Of a stretch of DNA of 9,314 nt, positions 1 to 8,000 are shown one piece after another (position 1 is the first letter of the stretch; each line of letters starts with the position of its first letter). This stretch comes from Treponema sp. GTDB lineage: Bacteria; Spirochaetota; Spirochaetia; Treponematales; Breznakiellaceae. The stretch covers positions 1 through 9,314 of the forward strand of contig JAITJV010000269.1 in NCBI GenBank assembly GCA_031278755.1, in the 5' to 3' direction. The notes below the pieces were generated by a model. That model ran no database searches. It saw only the letters and a program-made list of their open reading frames with translations, and had not been told where the DNA came from. The position numbers were made by a program, and so were the translations under genes.

Positions 1-1884
1 GTTCAGGGCTTCCATGGCTTCGGCTGTTTCGGCGCCGGCGGATCTGAGTTTTGCAAGGGCGTATTCATACTGCGCCACCGATTCATCGTAGGCGGACCTG
101 GCGTTTTCCCAGGCTTTAACGCCTTCGGCGTCCGTCATTCTTCCGGCGGTCAATTCTTCCGCGTAAGCGGAAACCGCCTCGGCGACGGCGAGCCGCTTTT
201 CCCAATAGGCGGCGACTGTCTTTGCCCGTATAAGCTCCATCTGGTATTCATCAAGGTTGAAATCCTCGCTGGAAACTCCTTCGGAAAGTATGTCGGCAAG
301 CGTTCCTGTTCCCATCACGATATTAAAATCATTTACCAGAGCGGATCTGGCTTCCAGGGCTTTTTCAATATAGCTGTTGTAAAGATCTGTCCAGGCCTCT
401 ATTTCTTTCTTTTTAACACTTTCAGACCCGCTCCAGTTGTTCCAGAACCGTATATTTTCCCGCGCCGCGGCAACCATGCCGCCTGCGGTAACATACATGT
501 CCACCCAGGCTCCCGCCCGCTCCGAACCGGCCTCGACACGCAGCCGCGTTTCCTTTTCAAATTCGGCCCTTGCCTGCTTTATTGCCTTTTCAAGATTTTC
601 CGACGCCTTCACGAAAAGCGCTTCCCCGGATTCAAACAGGGCCGCGGCGCTTTGCTCCCATTTCTGCCTTTCGGTTTCAAACCGGTTGTAGGCTTCCGTC
701 CAGGCCTTTTCTCCTTCGGTATAACGGAGGCCGGCTTCCTGTTCCCACTCTATGCGGCTGATAAAAAAACGTTCCTCCGCTTCCTCCCATGCCTTGAGCC
801 CGCGGTTGAATTGTTCCCGGTATTCTTCCAGCCATTCCGCGCCGGCCAGAGCGAGATCCCCGGCGCCGGCGGAGGCTTCCTCAATGCGGGTTTCAAGGGA
901 AGCGATGCTCTCCCGGCATATCTGTTCCGTCTCGTCTATAAGCCGGGCGGTAAAGGCGGCGGCCGCTTCGTCTCCGCTTTTTTTCCTGAGGCTCCATACA
1001 TCCCCGGTTCTGCGCGCGGTAAAAAGGCGTTCTTCCCGCGCCGTCATATTTTCGAATTCTTTCCACAGATTAAGGGGCGCAAGGGAAACGGCGGCTGAAA
1101 GTTTTTCTTCAAAGGCTTCCCGTTTTTCGTCCGGAATGGAAGCCAGTAATTCAGGATACAAAAAAATCAGGGCGTTGCTGTAATATGCCGATCCGCGCTC
1201 AAAGCCCGCTCCGGAATCCTCAAGCCAGCCTTTACGGTCCAGATCAAAATCACTTTCACCGGGGCGTATGACGAGAGGATCGCCTGTCTGTTCGTCATGG
1301 AGGATATTTCCATCTTCATCCAAATGGTAGGTATACCGGAGATGGGATTCCTGTACGGCGGCGGCCATTTCTTCCGCGGCGCGGGAAACGGCGGCGCCGA
1401 AAAAACGGTCGAGGAGCCATTGGGAAAAGCGGTTTTCAAGTTCAGCTTCGCTCCAGACATTGAGTTCTTCCTTCATCTCAAGGAAAAGAGCGCTGCCGGA
1501 AAATTCCGCCGCCATGGCTTCCCACGCGCCGAACGCGCGTTCCATGCCCCGCCGGGCCGTTTCCAGCCACTGCCCCGGATTTATCTCCCTGTCGGCGCGG
1601 CTGAAATGATAATCAAAGACCGCCTTATAATCCTGGAACGCCCGGTCAAAATATTCTTTGTCAGGCCGGGTTTGCGGAAAAACAGCCTGAGAAAAAAGAA
1701 ACATAAACACGCAGGAAATCAACAACCTCGCCCTAAAGGGACGAGGTATGTTGTTCTCATAAGGTATTTGTATTGGGGGTTTAATACCTTTTTTAAGCGC
1801 CCTGACGCTCCCCCGCGAACCGGTGAGCGGGTTCTTATTAAACCCCTCAACACGAATAACGCCGGCCGCAATTTTCTTTGCCAT
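1..1884 (-). CDS. Large exported Trp/Glu/Ala-rich coiled-coil protein, 5' part (3' end outside window)
   Basis: The frame is open from an ATG at 1884 to the left edge: 628 codons with no stop. I do not recognise the family. Residues 1-53 are strongly basic (12 Lys/Arg against 2 Glu). Residues 54-69 (LLISCVFMFLFSQAVF) form a hydrophobic signal-peptide core preceded by Arg51 and Arg53, with a possible signal peptidase I site after SQA (residue 67), so export to the periplasm or cell surface is inferred. From about residue 75 the protein is largely helical and rich in Glu, Ala, Arg and aromatics. A loose motif AW-x-x-A/L/M-x-x-x-F/Y recurs with Trp at 121, 366, 395, 460, 498 and 592, suggesting repeated helical or coiled-coil units. 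There is no enzymatic motif. A GGGG lies 7 nt before the ATG, a weak ribosome site. TTG codons at 1725 and 1722 are the only other plausible starts before the signal core; AGGG precedes them. The gene lies behind a terminator, so it is probably transcribed separately from the pump genes. Confidence 0.8.
   Translation of the reverse strand, partial: MAKKIAAGVIRVEGFNKNPLTGSRGSVRALKKGIKPPIQIPYENNIPRPFRARLLISCVFMFLFSQAVFPQTRPDKEYFDRAFQDYKAVFDYHFSRADREINPGQWLETARRGMERAFGAWEAMAAEFSGSALFLEMKEELNVWSEAELENRFSQWLLDRFFGAAVSRAAEEMAAAVQESHLRYTYHLDEDGNILHDEQTGDPLVIRPGESDFDLDRKGWLEDSGAGFERGSAYYSNALIFLYPELLASIPDEKREAFEEKLSAAVSLAPLNLWKEFENMTAREERLFTARRTGDVWSLRKKSGDEAAAAFTARLIDETEQICRESIASLETRIEEASAGAGDLALAGAEWLEEYREQFNRGLKAWEEAEERFFISRIEWEQEAGLRYTEGEKAWTEAYNRFETERQKWEQSAAALFESGEALFVKASENLEKAIKQARAEFEKETRLRVEAGSERAGAWVDMYVTAGGMVAAARENIRFWNNWSGSESVKKKEIEAWTDLYNSYIEKALEARSALVNDFNIVMGTGTLADILSEGVSSEDFNLDEYQMELIRAKTVAAYWEKRLAVAEAVSAYAEELTAGRMTDAEGVKAWENARSAYDESVAQYEYALAKLRSAGAETAEAMEALN
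1721..1755. repeat. Imperfect palindrome with TAAA loop
   Basis: On the plus strand, CCTCG-CCC (1726-1733) pairs with GGG-CGAGG (1738-1740 and 1742-1746) around a TAAA loop, with one unpaired A at 1741. An outer AACAA (1721-1725) pairs with TTGTT (1751-1755) across a small bulge. The palindrome sits over the codons for the start of the signal-peptide core and over the two alternative TTG starts at 1725 and 1722. If those are used, the hairpin would occlude initiation. It has no T-run, so it is not a typical terminator. Confidence 0.75.
1761..1790. repeat. 8-bp perfect inverted repeat, competing pairing
   Basis: AAGGTATT at 1761-1768 is the exact reverse complement of AATACCTT at 1783-1790, with a 14-nt loop. 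The right arm shares bases 1783-1786 with the left arm of the longer inverted repeat at 1770-1853, and the left part of that arm lies in this loop, so the two pairings are mutually exclusive. This is seen directly; a regulatory role is only a possibility. Confidence 0.6.
1770..1853. repeat. Long inverted repeat enclosing two small hairpins
   Basis: GGGGTTTAATA (1776-1786) and TATTAAACCCC (1836-1846) are perfect 11-bp inverted arms. The pairing extends outward to GTATTG and CAACAC with one G-T pair and one bulged base, giving about 17 bp in all. The 49-nt interior holds AGCG/CGCT (1796-1799 with 1806-1809, 6-nt loop) and CCCGC/GCGGG (1812-1816 with 1827-1831, 10-nt loop). An alternative GAACC/GGTTC pairing (1817-1821 with 1830-1834) overlaps the second. 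The element is read through in frame as residues about 11-38 of the coiled-coil protein. No transposase and no clear target duplication are visible. It resembles a small palindromic mobile element or a structured leader RNA; the sequence alone does not decide which. Confidence 0.7.
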
Positions 1885-1909
1885 GGCTATACCCCAAATC
1901 GAAGTTCTA

Positions 1910-1925
1910 TCCCGTACAAACGGGA
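1910..1925. other. Small perfect hairpin upstream of the coiled-coil gene
   Basis: TCCCG (1910-1914) and CGGGA (1921-1925) are perfect 5-bp arms around a 6-nt loop. It lies 26 nt upstream of the ATG at 1884, between the possible promoter and the gene, so it would be in the 5' untranslated leader. It could be an operator-like dyad, an RNA stem or chance. Confidence 0.4.
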
Positions 1926-1947
1926 CCTTCCCTTGTATCCGTTCAGC

Positions 1948-1980
1948 TATATATGGCGCGGAGCTTCCGTTTTGCTTCAA
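1948..1980 (-). promoter_or_regulatory. Possible sigma70-type promoter for the coiled-coil gene
   Basis: The short intergenic region behind the terminator must hold the promoter if the downstream gene is transcribed separately. On the minus strand a TATA-rich box (TATATA, 1953-1948, or CATATA, 1955-1950) is preceded by TTGAAG (1980-1975). The spacing is 19 to 21 nt, longer than the 17 nt optimum, so the match is weak. It would start transcription near 1940, giving a leader of roughly 55 nt before the ATG at 1884. Confidence 0.25.
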
Positions 1981-1984
1981 TCAA

Positions 1985-2029
1985 AATAAAAAAAATTAAA
2001 AAAAATCTCCGGGAGCTTAACCGGAGATT
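1985..2029 (-). terminator. Strong rho-independent terminator of the pump operon
   Basis: A 9-bp perfect stem, AATCTCCGG (2004-2012) with CCGGAGATT (2021-2029), closes an 8-nt loop. On the minus strand it is followed by a long T-rich tract (2003 down to about 1985: eight T, AA, eight T, A, four T). It begins 18 nt after the stop codon of the second permease. The opposite side lacks a T-run, so it acts on the minus strand only and separates the permease unit from the coiled-coil gene. Confidence 0.93.
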
Positions 2030-2047
2030 CTGTAAAATTTGAAGTTT

Positions 2048-5017
2048 TCAGAAATGAACTTGTTTCAAAACCGAAGTTCCGGAACAGCCCCGGGCGCCCA
2101 TGATTTTTTTGGAAAATCCGGGAAGCAGGGCAAAGGAAAAGACGCAGGAGCTTCCCACTCCCAGCATGGTAACAAGGGCCAGGGTTCTCATAAGGATATT
2201 GGAACCTTCGGTGAGGAACAAAAAAGGCAGCGCTCCTGCTATAGTTGTGCCCGCCGTAGCAATGAGGGCGGGTAAAACTTTTCGTAAAGCCCGGTACAGG
2301 CTTCCGGTATCACGCTCCGATCTTCCCGCCGGGGAAACGCCGGCATCTTTAATTTCACCGGCTATAAGAACCGAAGCGTTTACCGCCATGCCGGTAACGG
2401 TTACAAAGGCGCATGCTACAGCGGAATTGAAAGAACCCGATACGGCAAGAACGACGGCGGGAACCGCCATGGAAGGCGGCGCTACGGAAAGGACGGCGAG
2501 AGGAATTCCGAAAGATTCATTTACCGAGGCAATAACCATATAACAAAAGAGAAGCGCCGCCAAAAAAGAAAGAACCGTACCCGACAAAGATTCGGCGGCT
2601 TCCACTGCTTCCCTGTCAAATTCAAAAACATAACCCGGCGGCAAATCGATCTTCCGGATCTCTTTCATAACTTCATCCCGGACCCGCCGGGGATCCATGG
2701 GCCGGGTCCGTATCGAAATGGAAGCGATCCTTCTTCTGCCTTCCCTTCTTATGCCCGAAGGCTCGCTTTCTTCACGGGAAAAGGAAAGAGATCCAAGATT
2801 AAGGGCGCCGTCCCGCCTGCCGGCAAGAAGTTCCGATGTTTCTTTTCGGGAAAGCGCCGGCCGCTTGTCCGCGCCGCCCGCGCCCCTGATGCGCACGTCT
2901 GTTTCTCCGCCGGCCCCTGTCCTTTTATATGCGATCAGTCCGTGAACGCCCTGCCGCGCCGTTTCGGCAAACCGGTAAAAAGAAATCCCCGCCTCCCCGA
3001 GTTTTTCCCTGTCCGGTAAAAAAGTGAGCCGTTTTGTTCCGTCCTTGAAATTCAAAACCGTCTCCCGGATCAGGGGAACGCCTGCGCAGACGCCGGCGGC
3101 TTCTTTTGCAAATTCCCGGCATTTCCCGCCGTCGTCTCCGCTTATGGAAATTTCCCAGACACGTTCCCCGGGGGATGTTTCCGGAAAATACACAAAACCG
3201 CCGGGCAATTCTACAGACCGGGCCTTTTCCCTGATACGATCCGCGCCGGTTTTTTTTGGATCAAAAGTGATAAGCGCCGATCCCGATCCGGTCCGGGCCC
3301 CCGTCTGTACGGTCTTTATTTCTTCCGCGGCGGCAAGGGTTTCGGAAAATTCCGCAAGACGCCTGTCAACCTCTTCCGCAAGAAGGCCTCCGTCAAATTC
3401 AATATGGGCATAAACCGAATTTTCCGAAGCGGCGCTCAGGGGATCCGCGCCGGCGAGAACCACGGCGAGTATGCCTCCGGCGCTTAAAAGAGCGGCCGCG
3501 CACTGTACGATCCGCGGTTTTTCCACGCAGAATTTTACGCTGAACGCAAGGAACCGGAAAAAAACGCGCGGCGCACGGCGGGTTTTTCTTTTGAATTTTA
3601 CGGCGTTTCCCTTCCCGCCCTCCCATAAAAAAAGGGGCGGTAAAAAAACAAGGGCCGTCACAAGCGAAACCGCATTTACCGCGCCTATGGCGAGGACAAG
3701 GCCGCGGCCTGAAGAAACGGAGAGGAGCGGTACAAGGGCGGCCATGGTTGTGGCGGCGCCGGATACCAGCGGGACAAAAAGCCGCTTCAGGGCGTCCTTC
3801 CCTTCGGAAAGGGCGCCGCATGCGGCGAATTTCTCGGAACTTAAAATCGCCGTGTCAACCGCCGAACCAACGCCGGCCGCAATTCCTCCCAAAAGGGCGC
3901 GGTCGGGATGCATGCCGGCAAAAGCAAGAACGCCGGCCGAAACAAGGCAGATAAGAGGGACGGAAAAAGCGCATACAAGCGCCGTGCGGGGGCCGTTCCC
4001 CCGGCCCGAGGTAAACAGGGCCGCGGCCAGGGCGACCATAAGCGATCCCTGCAGGGCGGCGATCAAAACCGATCGGTATGCCGCGGCTTCTTCCTCGCCC
4101 CTGTCGGAAAGAACGGTGAATTCAATATCACCGGAAAATTGTTTGATCTCTTCCCTTATCGCCCGGGAAAGTTTTTCCGCGCCTTCGCTGTTTCCCATAA
4201 CGGCAATGACGGCAGTCCGCTTTCCGTTGAGCCGTGAAAGTATTTCAGGCTCCCTTTCTTGTTCATATACATCGGCAATATCCTCAAGGCGCACGGCGTA
4301 TCCTCCGTCCAGCGGAACAAGGGCCCCGGATAGTTCATCGTACCTTCCGTCCACAACAACAGGAATTTCCCGGCCGCCCCCGCTCACCTTTCCCGCGGGG
4401 AGAAGAACGTCGTTCATGCCCAATGCGGCGGCGGCGTCTTCCGGCGTAAGCCCCGCCGCCGCGGCCCTTTCCTGTTTCAGGACTACGGCGATTTCGTTTA
4501 TTCCCGTTCCCGATATTTCAACTTCGCCTGAACCTTCAAGGCTTTCAAGGCGGGGCTTGACGGCGCGTTCCAGAAAATCCGCAAGCGATCCCCGAAACAG
4601 GGGGCCTGCGGTTACCGCCGCCGTCCACAGGGGAACGCGGGCGCCGGACGAACTTTGAATTTCAGGACGCTGGACCGAAGGCGGAAGGGATTCATACACC
4701 CGCTGGGCGGCGTCCCGGACCGCTTCATAAGGCCCTTTTGCTTCACCGTTAAAATAAACGAAAACCCGCGTCCGTCCGTTCTCGCTTGAACTCTGTATAT
4801 TCTTTACGCCCGAAACAGCCGAAAGGGCGTCCTCAAGGGGAATCGTGATTGTTCTTTCCATGCCGGCTGCGTCAATTCCGTAGTGCCGTATGGTAACGGA
4901 ATACGAAAGCCCTCCGCCGCCTCTTTCACGTTCAGGGGCAAGGATGAAAAAAACGGAAAGCGCCGCCGTTCCCGCGATAATGCAGAGGCTTGTTTTTTTT
5001 CTGCCGAGCCAGTTCAT
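2048..5017 (-). CDS. RND-superfamily efflux permease, second and divergent member of a tandem pair
   Basis: A 989-aa inner-membrane protein with RND (AcrB-type) architecture: TM1 at about 9-27, a first periplasmic loop to about 312, TM2-TM6 at about 315-464, TM7 at 503-523, a second loop to about 810, and TM8-TM12 at 812-968. Family landmarks are ITIPLEDALSAVSGVKNI (57-74) in the first porter region, LLGGIAAGVGSAVDTAI (375-391) in TM4 with Asp388, and GMAVNASVLIAGEI (876-889) in TM10. Asp388 matches AcrB Asp407; the second Asp is Thr389, and the TM10 Lys position is Asn880. The usual N-terminal RPV signature is missing, and the residues after TM1 (APERERGGGG) replace the conserved proline-rich segment. 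The tail after TM12 is short and ends in KQVHF. The start overlaps the stop of the preceding permease (ATGA), with GGAGGAG 8 nt upstream, implying coupled translation and perhaps a heteromeric pump. The substrate cannot be read from the sequence. RND membership is firm; the drug, lipid or metal class is not. Confidence 0.93.
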   Translation of the reverse strand: MNWLGRKKTSLCIIAGTAALSVFFILAPERERGGGGLSYSVTIRHYGIDAAGMERTITIPLEDALSAVSGVKNIQSSSENGRTRVFVYFNGEAKGPYEAVRDAAQRVYESLPPSVQRPEIQSSSGARVPLWTAAVTAGPLFRGSLADFLERAVKPRLESLEGSGEVEISGTGINEIAVVLKQERAAAAGLTPEDAAAALGMNDVLLPAGKVSGGGREIPVVVDGRYDELSGALVPLDGGYAVRLEDIADVYEQEREPEILSRLNGKRTAVIAVMGNSEGAEKLSRAIREEIKQFSGDIEFTVLSDRGEEEAAAYRSVLIAALQGSLMVALAAALFTSGRGNGPRTALVCAFSVPLICLVSAGVLAFAGMHPDRALLGGIAAGVGSAVDTAILSSEKFAACGALSEGKDALKRLFVPLVSGAATTMAALVPLLSVSSGRGLVLAIGAVNAVSLVTALVFLPPLFLWEGGKGNAVKFKRKTRRAPRVFFRFLAFSVKFCVEKPRIVQCAAALLSAGGILAVVLAGADPLSAASENSVYAHIEFDGGLLAEEVDRRLAEFSETLAAAEEIKTVQTGARTGSGSALITFDPKKTGADRIREKARSVELPGGFVYFPETSPGERVWEISISGDDGGKCREFAKEAAGVCAGVPLIRETVLNFKDGTKRLTFLPDREKLGEAGISFYRFAETARQGVHGLIAYKRTGAGGETDVRIRGAGGADKRPALSRKETSELLAGRRDGALNLGSLSFSREESEPSGIRREGRRRIASISIRTRPMDPRRVRDEVMKEIRKIDLPPGYVFEFDREAVEAAESLSGTVLSFLAALLFCYMVIASVNESFGIPLAVLSVAPPSMAVPAVVLAVSGSFNSAVACAFVTVTGMAVNASVLIAGEIKDAGVSPAGRSERDTGSLYRALRKVLPALIATAGTTIAGALPFLFLTEGSNILMRTLALVTMLGVGSSCVFSFALLPGFSKKIMGARGCSGTSVLKQVHF

Positions 5018-8000
5018 CCTTTACGCTCCTCCGCCTTACGGAGAAAATGAATAAAGACAGGCGGCAGGGCGATGATCGTAAAAAACGTTGAAGCTGTCAT
5101 TCCCGACATCATGGTCAGGGCCATGGATCTTTGGGAATTTCCCAGGGGCGTAACAACCAGGGGAAGCAGGGCGAGTATGGTCGTTACCGTGGTGACAAGC
5201 ACGGGCCTGAGCCTTTCTACAGCCCCTGAATAAACGGCCGCCGCGGGGGCAAGCCCCCGGCCGGTTTTTGCGGCGCTGATTTCATAGAGGACTATGCCGC
5301 TGTTGACCACAAGCCCGAAAAGAACAACCAGCCCCAAAACGGTTCCTGAATCGGGGTTCATTCCCGAAACAAAAAGAGCCGGTCCCGCGCCGGCAAGGGA
5401 AAAGGGAACAGCAAGCATGAATATCAGCGGAAGGAGAAACGATTCAAACTGCGCGCCCATGGCGAGATAAAGGAGCGCCAGCACCAGCGCCAGGGTAACA
5501 ACAAGGGAAGCGCGGTAACGGAAAAAAACCGATTCATCGGCGCGGGAGACCCCCGGCATGCTGAGTCCGCAGGGGCGATCCGATTCAAGATAGATCACAT
5601 CGCCGCGGTCAAGGCGGGCAAGGGCGGCCCTGGTTTCGCGGTATTCCATTTTGCCCAGGGCGGCTACAACCGTGCGAACGCCGGACGGAGTAATTACCGG
5701 CATATCCATGAGGGCGGCCGGACTCAGGCCGCGGCCTTCCTTTCCCGACACCCGCACATCAAGGGGGCGGCCTTCAATTTCAAGTTCCGCGGCAACAACG
5801 CCTTCGGTTGCGGCATAGAGTATTTCCGCAATGCGCGCCGACGACATGCCGAGCCACGCAACGGCTTCCCTGTCCGGAAAAAGCCTCAGTTCGGGCCGCA
5901 TTCCCGAAGGCCGGAGGGTAAGCGCCGCGCCTGTTTTCTTCCGCAGTTCTTCAGCCGCCCTTTCGGCGAGAGCCGCGGCCTCCCCGCTGTCCCGGCCCCG
6001 GACGGCCAGCGTATAGGCCGGCGAAAGGCCGAGTATGCGCGCGGCCTCATCCACCGGAAAAGCGGCGGAGGCTTCAGCTTCCACGGCGGCCGGGCGTTCC
6101 GCAAGAACCTGCTTTGTTTCTTCAAGAACTTTCGCGGGTTTCGTCCTGCCGTCAAGAAGACAGCGAAAAACAAGCTCTTCTTTCCTGTAGTCCGCATCCG
6201 CCCTGCGGCCCTGATCCTCATCCTCCGCGCCCGCCCTGCCGAACACCCCGCGTATTCCGGGAATTTCCGAAAGAAGGCGTGAAACGGCGGCGCCTTCTCC
6301 GGCCATGATCTCCATGCCCGTCCCCGGCGGGAAAACAAGGGAAACGGCGATTTCCGGCGCTTCATCAGGATTCATGAAAACCGCAGGCCTTATGAACAGC
6401 ATGATCCCTCCGGCAAGAGCCGCGGCCAGCGCGGCGGCCGGTATTTTCAAAGGATTTCTCAGGCTTGCCCCAAGCAGGCGCCGGTACAGTTTTTCAGGCA
6501 GGGTATCGCATCCCTTTCTCCGCGTCTTTTTATCTTCCCTGAAAGTAAGACGGTACAGGGAAGGCAGGCAAAACTGGGCGTAGATCCACCCCATTGCGAT
6601 GGATGACACAAGGGAAACGGAAAGATCGCCGTAAAGCGAACCGAGAGGCCCGGGCAGAAAAATAACGGGAATAAAAACCACCGCCGTGGTAAGGGTTGAA
6701 GCAAAAGACGATCCTGAAACGGAAGCGGCGGCGTATCCCAGTTCTTCGGGAAGGGGTCTTTTACCGTTAAGGCAGGATGAGGCGAAATTCCGGTGAAGCA
6801 GATCCAGTACGATTACCGAAGTATCGGACGCCAGCCCCACCCCCACGGCAAGCCCTCCAAGGCTCATACTGTTAAGGGATCTTCCCGAAAAGGCCAGAAC
6901 GCAGACGCCGGCCGCCGCGGAAACCGGAATGGAAACCGCCGCCAGAAAGCCGTACCGTATTCTTCCAATAAAAATAACAAGGGAAACAATAACCGCGGCG
7001 GCTCCAAGGCAGAATGAAACGGCAAGGCTCCGTACGCCGTTGATTATCCCCCCCGAGGCGTCATAAAGAAGCCGTATTTCCGCGTCCCTGGAAAAAATTT
7101 CCGCCGCTTCGTCAACAACTTTTTTAACGTCCTTTGAAAGCCGTACCGGACTTGCCCCCGGCCTCCTGTAAATTTCAAGGGCCGCGCCCGTCCTTCCCCC
7201 TTCAATAAAGACACTCTCCGGAGGGCTTCTCTCAAGCGTTAAATCCGCCGTATCGGAGATTCGCAGCGGACCGGAAACGGAAGGCAGAATGAGGGAGGCG
7301 AGGGCGCTTACCGACCGGGGCCGCGCGGAACTCACCACTACAAGCTCCCTGTCCCCTTCCCTCGCGTTTCCCGCGGGGACCTCCGCAGTCTCCCTGGAAA
7401 GAAGGGCGGCGAAATCATCGGGGTTGAAACCGCGGGCAAGCGTCAGGGGAATGTCAAGTTTTATCTGCTCTTCATCCTTTTCACCGCCGGAAAGAACCAC
7501 CCGGCTTACGCTGTCTATTCTCCTCAGCCGCGTCCGCAGTTCATACTCCGCAAGGTTCCGGGTAAAGCTTCCGCCGTTCCGGTCATGTTTGTCGAAAACG
7601 GCGACGACCGCGTGGGCCGCCCCTTCAAAACCCGGAATCACCAGGGGTTTGCGTATTCCGTGGGGAAGCCCGGGGTATGCGGCGTCTACCGCTTCGCGGA
7701 CCGGCACCGAAGAAGCGGCGCTGTTTTCCCCCCACCGGAAATCAAGGGTGATGAGGGAGGCTCCGTCCCTTGATATGCTTCTTATCCGCTCAAGCCCTTT
7801 TACCGAAGAAAGGGCGTCTTCAAGCGGGATGGTGACAAGGGATCGGATCTCATCGGCGCCCATGCCGGGATATACCGTTTCCACCATTACCTGCGGGATG
7901 AAAATTTCAGGAAGTTTATCCAGCGGGAGAAAGGAAAAACAAAAGAGGGCGCCCAGAACAAGGGCGGCCATCCCCATGATCACCGTAACCGGGCGTTTTA

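Noticed and set aside
1711..1732. Lipobox-like LISC at residues 55-58 of the coiled-coil protein
   Set aside because: The hydrophobic stretch follows rather than precedes the Cys, so it does not fit a lipoprotein signal; a signal peptidase I site further on is more likely.
1721..1755. Intrinsic terminator
   Set aside because: The hairpin is followed by no T-run on either strand and lies inside an open coding frame.
1770..1853. tRNA-like or cloverleaf RNA gene
   Set aside because: The outer stem with two inner hairpins superficially recalls a cloverleaf, but there is no T-loop consensus, anticodon arm or CCA context.
1297..1989. Plus-strand frame of 230 codons across the coiled-coil gene start and the intergenic region
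   Set aside because: No family resemblance; it runs through the palindromes and stops in the terminator T-tract complement. The minus-strand frame has a signal peptide and coherent composition.
3471..4658. Long plus-strand open frame of 395 codons antisense to the second permease
   Set aside because: It is Arg/Ser/Pro-rich low-complexity translation, has no recognisable domain, and lies wholly opposite a clear RND gene; it is explained by GC-rich codon use on the other strand.
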